Shown here: in pieces, positions 57,150 through 64,000 of the stretch
Position numbering within the stretch: position 1 is the first letter of the stretch
Layout of the letters: each line of letters begins with the position of its first letter
From: Lutjanus erythropterus
Lineage: Eukaryota > Chordata > Actinopteri > Lutjaniformes > Lutjanidae
Direction of reading: 5' to 3'
Length of the DNA: 64,000 nt
NCBI GenBank assembly: GCA_020091685.1
Contig: CM034607.1
Location: forward strand, 7,747,465-7,811,464
Position numbers and translations under genes: made by a program
The notes under the pieces: generated by a model
The model's database searches: none
What the model was told of the DNA's origin: nothing
Seen by the model: only the letters and a program-made list of their open reading frames with translations

Positions 57150-57948
57150 TTCTTTTGACAAATATCTTTATTGATTTTTTCAAGAACAGAGAGCAAGAAT
57201 ACAATATATGTAATAAACATCAAAATTTACTTCCCCCTTTCTCAGCCTCTGGCTCCAAAAGTTAAGAGAAAAGAAGGCGAAAAACAAATAAGAAAAAAAA
57301 AAGGCTGACAGACAGGCAATAAATGGGAGGAAGGAGAAATAAGAAAATAATACATTTATAAAGTAAAAAAAATAAATAAATAGAACAACCCACAGAGGTC
57401 AAAACACTTAGGGCATAAAGCACTTACGTATAAAATAGGCAGAGTATAAGATTGAAGAAAAAACCACCAATGGGATGCAAAAGTAAGTATTATAGTGATG
57501 CATGTATTTAAAAAAAAGAAACGTAAATTCAACAAATAAATATGATAATGTTATCTCAAGGCTGGCAATATAAACAATAAAAACATTACAAACTTATGCG
57601 AGAGAGGAGAACTCCTCACAGTATTTATTTGAAACGGAGGTAAAGGTTCTGAGGGGGCAAGACCAACCCATATGAATAAGTGTTGCATCAGTCTGATGGC
57701 ATCTATCACAGACAGGGTTCATGTCAGGATATATCTTAGCAAGTCTTGTCTTTGTCCAATAGACTCTGTGAATAAGTTTCAGTTGAATAAGGCTATGATG
57801 AGCACAAATTGAACAAGTATAGATTTTAGAAACTTCATTAAATGTTTCTCACACAGTGACAAAAGATCTTAAAAGGTGTGGAAGATTGTTTTTGAGAGAT
57901 CCCTTTGAGCCCTTTACTATACCAGCCTCCAAACACATCATCCATTAA
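57150..57948 (-). mobile_element. L1-type LINE, truncated 3' end
   Basis: On the minus strand the sequence ends in a reverse-transcriptase-gene C-terminus, a 3' tail of about 430 bp and an AATAAA (complement at 57167-57172). Only the last portion is present, as in typical 5'-truncated LINE insertions. The right boundary at about 57948 abuts another repeat. Confidence 0.75.
57594..57870 (-). pseudogene. L1 ORF2 C-terminal fragment
   Basis: The minus-strand translation contains YTCSICAHHSLIQLKLIHRV, then YWTKTRLAKIYPDMNPVCDR and CHQTDATLIHMGWSCPLRTF. The H-R-x-x-x-T-K and C-x-R-C-H zinc-knuckle-like pattern with a following CP is typical of fish L1 ORF2 ends. It terminates at a TAA (57594-57596). 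An upstream in-frame TGA shows it is not intact. Confidence 0.78.
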
Positions 57949-58230
57949 AGCTGCAGTAGGTAGAAAGCCTAAAAACAGTCTCATCTGAGTTAGGTTTCAT
58001 TTTCTCTGTCCTGAGCCCCTCCTACAAGCAAGCAGCATACGTCATGTCCACACACGACAGTTTACCAACGCAATCATGAGCGAGCACGGACCAGAAGACA
58101 TCAGCTGTGTGTAATAAAGTAAACACCTGAAAATACGAACAGCAACAGAGGAAAGAAACTACAGAAGTACTGAGTGTTGAACATAAAGAGACTTAAAAAC
58201 GTCTTTCTCTCTGTTCTCTCTGCACACATA
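57949..58230. repeat. teleost repeat (GCTGCAGTAGGTAGAAAG start)
   Basis: It begins with a TTAAAGCTGCAGTAGGTAGA-type end directly at the L1 boundary. It includes CCTGAGCCCCTCCTACAAGC and GCAGCATACGTCATGTCC. The right end is unclear. Confidence 0.45.
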
Positions 58231-58559
58231 TGAGCTGAGAATCACAACACTCGCTTGTTTGAGGGGAGAAAAGGTCGCTTGTCATGGTTTGCCCACGGTC
58301 GGCAACACATCGTTGCATCCTGCTTGGAGACAGGACAGGCTTGCTTTATCCCCACTCCAGGTCCATCTGGGGCGCTGTTGGCACCATCAAAGCAGTAATG
58401 GAAATGCAACTCAGCGCAACACAGTCTGACTCAGCACGGCAAAAAATGCCAGTGCAAAGCCCCATGTTGTGTGGATTTTTGTCAGTACTGACCGTAGTCA
58501 CCTATGAAGTCAGTTCTTTCCTTTACATCCCTCCTCTCACGACATGATTTTCAAATACA

Positions 58560-61500
58560 TTTCTCCTTCGGTCAGCATGGATAGACAGACTAATTATCTT
58601 AATGTAAAAAGCGCAGTCAGCTCACAGCTCACTAATGCACACAGGTTTACAAGAAAACGTGAAGATAAATCCACTTTTTAATCCCAAAAGTTTAGAAGAA
58701 CAATCGCTGATCTTTCGTCTGGGCGGTCCACAATTTCTTTGTGGATTGCTCCTGCAAAGGCTGAGACACAGGGGTGAAAATAAATCCTATTTTTAATCCT
58801 CAAAGTTTAAGTTTAAAACATACACTCTTGATTTAAGTCTACCGTCATGGGCCAGATTCCCCAAAGGCTGGAAATGCACTTAAGAGGAAGTGCAGAAGTC
58901 TAGCTCTGTCTCAGACCTCTTGATTTACAATTCACTGAAAGATTATTATGAAATTATTTCTCAGTGATAGCAAAACAAAGTTGTCTACCATAGCTCTAAG
59001 AAAGGAGGGAAAAGCAGGTTTTTGCAAAAGGTAAGAGGATTGAGACTGATTGCAGATCAAAATCTCCTAAACTGGGCCGTTTCTGAAGAGATTGTTTCAC
59101 CACAGGGTTCGGACTGTGTGAGCAGAAGCTAAAGGAATATACGAGGACCAAATAGTTGAAAATCAGGCAGGTTTACAGGATGCTTCCTCCATTTCAACCC
59201 AAGACGGGATCCAGTCACAAAGCCCATAATGGCCCGGAAACAAGCGAAAACGACTGTGGATTTACGCTGACCAGTTGCCTGTAACTGTATTTTAACATGA
59301 GAGAAAAAGGGCAAATAAAATTAAATGCAAGTTTGAGTGGAGCTTTCATTAAAATGTTTCAGTCTGCTGGTGTTGCTGCAGTCTTCACTTTGTGATTTAG
59401 GCTGATTAGAGCTGCGTATCCATACATTAAAAAAAAAAAAAAAAACGTATAAAAAGCAAAATCCTGACTTCACATTTCTTCTTTTTTTTTCTTCAATGCT
59501 TTTTTCTCCACCTCCTCTGGGCTTCCACGGGGATAAGTGGGGGGAGGGTGGATTGAGATGGATGGAGGGACAGATGGGGGAGGATGGGCGTAATAGCTGC
59601 CTGGGTTTCTGTAGCAGTGCCAGGGTGGTCATGTCTGCAGGACCTCTCAATAAGACACGGTACACAAATTTTCTCATCTTTATCTATGCTCGCCCCCCGT
59701 AATCTGTGAATATTTAGCTGTACATATGCAGGTAAATAATTAAGCATCAGAGTCTAATTCAAAGTTAATTAGCAGATTAGTAGATGAAGGTCAACCTCAA
59801 AAGACTTCACTCGCCGTACAGTTTCATTAAGAATGAGGAAGAGGAGCAACCGGGATCCATCAATTCTAAACATGCAGCCTCCCCTGCTAATACAGTTAAT
59901 TGGCAATTTGATTAAATTTCAGAATTGAATTGAAGAGTTGGCTATTCACCCTTTTCATTTTACACAGATATAGTTTTCTCTCTCCACACTATAAAAGAGA
60001 AGTCTATTAATAAAAAGTAATATAATTCTGAGCTAATTTTTAAAGCTACTGAGCCGTTTAATCACCAGCAGCTGTGGATCCTCTGTCAAGGTAGTCGGGA
60101 CAAAAGATTTTACCAGGGATTACTTTCAAATGTCATCTTTGGTAGATATTTCACATTGGAGTGGAACTGAACAGTTTGCATTGTTGGTAGAAGTGCTCGC
60201 AAGAGGAACCTAATAAAGACACAGTGATGTTGATAGGTACGTGTCCTGCATCTCTGACGCATTCAAATATGAGAGGACGCAGTAAAACCTACATTGATGT
60301 ATTCAGGGGACGCACCCTAATTTTTCCCCATCAAAACAGAAATAAAAACAAGACCCCCCCCCCACTCTCCTACAGTAACAAAATATTATTAGAATGGGGT
60401 AAACCTATATTTTGATTTTCATTCTTCAATTACATTGGGAAAATATAAATTAAAAGATCAAACTCTTTGCTAATAAAGGGGCCAAACTCCTAGTTATTAC
60501 ATGTTTTATTAAATGTAGACATCACTTCTGTCAGATGGAAACTCTGGAGGATTTCATGTCTTATGGATTTGACAGAATGGTAATTTTTTTCCATTTCACA
60601 GCAGAGTCAAAGTGAGCTGCCATTTTATTTTTTAAAAATTGCTAAAAAGTCCTCTTAATGCTAATCAAAATGCAGATTTTTAAACCAGAATTCATAGTTA
60701 GCTTTGATTTAGAAAGGCTACAGAGTTGACATGTTATGGTTAATACACATCTGATAGCAATATTATTTAACGAATCTGTCGAAAAATAAAAAGTTTACCA
60801 GTGCTTGAGCAGTATTCCCGCCTTTTTTAAACCAGGAAGTGAGACGGGGTCCTTAGGGTACAGCTAAAACATTACAAACCATGATGACAGTTAGTATTGA
60901 ACATTGAGGTGTAGTCCCTCCCCTTCTGGCATGCCCCATGGGACCTTGCTTTGTAAAAATGATCAATAAAATATTATTCTTATTCTTATTTGTTGAACCA
61001 GCTCCAAAATTATTTTCTGTGCACATAAAAACTTTTGTGTTCCAGCTTTTTTTTACATCATACTTTTAATTTGAGTGAGCAAATTTGGAGTTTACCTACT
61101 GGTAGGTAGAAGGGAAGAAGTGCCAACATTAAAGGATTTAAAACATTTTAATTTTGTGGAACAGTATGGATTGCTGGCAGAAATGCTTGCAAGAAGAATC
61201 AAATAGAGACATCGGCTCAAATGCTGATGATTTTGAAACATGAAGCCTCAGTCTGCCTCAGTGGAGACATCCAGCAGGGAGTCTAGAAGAGGGAGGGATG
61301 GACTGCTTTATGAATTTGAAAGGAGGGAAAAAATTATGCTAACAGAAAGCTGTGTTGGCCTCCTCAGCGCAGGCTTCATTGTACATTCATGCTAATCCTC
61401 GCAGAGCAAGGCAACCTGCTGGAATTGCTGCTGGTGGTGGAACAGGAGCCCGGGTTACGCGCTCTTGCATGGGATGTGGACATCAGCCCTTTGCAACCAC

Positions 61501-64000
61501 TCCCGGTTTCATTATCATCGCGAACATGCCGAGCTGTCGACGTGAGGTAGCTCAGAGTCGGAAAACAGGAGAGGAAGAGAAGAAGAAATGCAGTGAAAGC
61601 CATGTGAGGTGAATTAATGAGGAGGAGGTGATGAAAGGGTTACAGAGAATTCACCAACGCGGGAAGACAAAGAACAGCCAGGAGTCGGTTTTAATTGAAA
61701 GGAGGCCTCATCTCATTTGGGAAGAAGCGGTGCCAGCAGCTTTGATGTTGGGGTATCTAACCGTCAGCATTACATTTTAATGGTGACCAGGTAGGACAAA
61801 GAACGAATAACAGAAATAAATGAGGACGGTTTGTTCGAGTTGACGTTATGCAAGATTTGCAACAGGGAGGAGATCAATGGTGATGCATTTTTCATTATCC
61901 AACAGTGGGAGGGTGTCAGAAACTTGTACTGCTGCAGAGCTGGACTTCAGTGGGGACGGCTGAGCACATGCAGGAGGCCACCTGTTGCTGCAAAGTCAGT
62001 ACAAACCATAAACCATAAAAGTAACACCCAAGTTTAAAAAGTGATGCAATGTTTCCTGCATGATGGGACTGATTTTATTTTCTATCAACTATTATATACA
62101 CAGGTAAAGAATCAGAGGATGGGATAACACTTTAGATTACAGCTAAGAAAAAAGTGGACACTATAAAACCCAATTCATGCATGGCATAAAACTTTTACAC
62201 TTCTATAGAGTCCACTGAAATGTTCAGGAAGAAAAATTTGATAAACAGTTTTTACTTTTGTGCTCATTTTGTGAGCAAATACAGCTTAATTATCCAAATG
62301 TACTCAATATTTTTATGATCATATGAGATGCAGTCAGTTTCCTGTTAAAAAAAACAAATAATTCAAGTTCACTTAACATAACAAAAACACATTACTACAA
62401 CAAGAGATGCAGTGTTGTGCAGGAACACAAAATATCTTGGTTTATACATGGATGACCTTTTCGTATCAGCTTATTATTCTCTTGAATACACCAATTTAGC
62501 AAAAACTAATTAAAGCAACATTTATTTTTAAAATGTTGCTGCAGCATATTGGCATTGTGTGAGAGTAAGAACTCCCTCTCTCTGAGCACTGCTTTTCTCT
62601 TTTCTTTTACCTACTGGTAGGTAAAAGGGAAGAAGTAAAAAGATTACAGGCCATTTTACACCAGGATTTAAAATGGCAAAACTTGGTGGAGATATCAATT
62701 CACAAGTAAGAAACCACTGCAGATGAAAATTATGGAGCCGGGAGAGGGGTAATATTTTGAGAAAAAATACTCAGAATTTCCAAGAGAAAAAGTCGAAAAG
62801 GACAAAACGAGCAAAAAAGGAAGGCATTAAAGAGAGATTCTCATGGTGAATTTAAGAGAAAAAAGTCACTAATTTACAAGACAAAAGTTTTGAGTACTCT
62901 CTAATTTTGCAAAATAAAAACCTACAAGAAATTGCGCCGCATTAAAGTTACAAATTTAAGAATTGAAAATCTTTCTTTTTTGGCAGAGGGGGGTTACTCT
63001 GGTCTTGAATTTCTTTCCCAGACTGCATCTTTCTTCCCGCATCCAGGGTTGTCTTGCAGATGAGAAAGAGGTCTGACTCGCACTAGCATGGGGTGAGGGC
63101 TTTATGTTCTTCAATCAAGAAGTCGGCTCAAGAACCAGAGAAGTGTTCAGCCAGATGTCAGCTAATGTCACCTGTTCCAAAAACCCAAAGACCACACCAA
63201 CTTTAAGAGAGCAACAGGCCACACGACTTAAACTATGTGTGGACGTGAGCGACAGGTACAATTGTTCGTCAGTCTCAGATCCTACAAAGGGTATCCAGGT
63301 TAGAACATTGAGTCGAAATGTTCCCCCTCCAGGGAGTATTAAGAATTAGTAAGCCTTACCACCTGTTTTACCCTTGCAGTGTTGGCATTCCCTGTCTGAA
63401 GTGGCCATCCCAACTTCCCCTGGGTCTGGGGTCTTTAGACCTTCAGGGGGTCGACCTTCACTCAGGTGCAACCGACTGTGTGCTCTCGCTAGCTCTGCTG
63501 GTTTTAAGTGAGCAAGTTTGCAAGATAAGGATGATTAGTTAGTTTGTTGTAGGTTTTAGGATGACACTGAAGAACTGTCTGAGCTGCCTGTCTTCACGAC
63601 GCAGCAACCCTTTCAAATCAGTAGCACACAAGGTCCCAAGTATCTTGCTATGCAGTCCATACATGAAGCGAATGAGGAGCAACTGGTCATCCATGTACTT
63701 CTCAACTGTGTGCTCAGGTAAACACAAAGAGCAAAGAACGGAGGAGTGAGAAAAAAGCAACCAACTGTAAATTACAGCAAAATGCAGTAAATGCTCTTGA
63801 ATGAATGCATATAAATTAGGTAAATAATACTAATAGAATATTTTGTTTCTTTCAGGAGATGTAGTGGACGGGCCTTGATCATGGGAAAAACGCTGATGCA
63901 CGTTGCTTGATTCATGTTGGTAGAATTTACTAATGAAGGATAAAACTGAACTGAAAGACAGACAACAATGGACAAATGTTACCAACTGGGTAATATGTTA
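58560..64000. other. intergenic, no gene recognised
   Basis: No convincing coding sequence was seen. The stretch 59700-60010 is AT-rich with several TAATTA/TTAATTG cores (near 59737, 59766, 59896) and is a candidate regulatory region. Short repeated blocks occur at 60160-60235/61150-61235 and 61093-61120/62606-62636. A poly-C run is at 60353-60363. Confidence 0.4.
60160..60235. repeat. short dispersed duplication shared with 61150-61235
   Basis: Both copies have GGAAC-GA/ACAGT, ATTG-TGG-AGAA-TGCT-GCAAGA and a following AATA-AGACA. The duplication is about 75 bp long at about 1-kb spacing. Confidence 0.5.

Overview
This window is vertebrate nuclear DNA, almost certainly from a percomorph-type teleost fish. 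The evidence is spliced coding exons separated by multi-kilobase AT-rich introns, teleost-style interspersed repeats, long CA/TG and GATA microsatellites, a fish-type Tc1 transposon remnant and an L1 fragment. There is no prokaryotic gene organisation.

The only gene I can support is a plus-strand FAM135 family gene, best matched to fam135b. Sixteen coding exons run from 2447 to 33744. They join in a consistent reading frame: 3879 nt, coding 1292 residues plus a TAA stop. The gene enters the window from the left. The N-terminal part, roughly the first 100 residues judged by family length, lies upstream. The encoded protein has the conserved N-terminal FAM135 region in exons 1-8. One giant exon (20290-22261) encodes a Ser/Glu-rich, probably disordered linker. 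The C-terminal alpha/beta-hydrolase (DUF676-type) domain is in exons 10-16. A complete putative catalytic set is visible: an oxyanion HG, a GHSLG nucleophile elbow, an Asp in SPQDRYVP and a His in [10 protein letters not shown].

The introns carry several palindromic or MITE-like elements: 3966-4410, 8832-9620, 10633-12228 and 26524-27619. They also carry an unusual family of elements built from alternating GGTTCT/AGAACC minisatellite units (12863-14160, 24305-25367, 28327-30810). A 1.3-kb Tc1-like element with TA target duplications and a second array element are both nested in the 28.3-30.8 kb copy.

Downstream of the stop codon is a 3'UTR of uncertain length (about 33745-35040), followed by about 29 kb with no recognisable gene. 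That stretch holds repeats: a 700-bp palindrome at 40.9-41.6 kb, a duplicated segment at 43.56-45.51 kb with an array element inserted in one copy only, three TAC-rich elements carrying an internal AAGACAAAAA-type minisatellite, and an L1 3' end at 57.15-57.95 kb. Some low-repeat stretches could be conserved regulatory DNA.

The most informative discovery is structural. Comparing copies within the window shows that the AGAACC arrays are mobile elements with CACTCTTAGAAATAAAGG-like inverted ends and TA target sites. One locus even preserves a paralogous empty site. I cannot tell without a database search whether this family is already catalogued.
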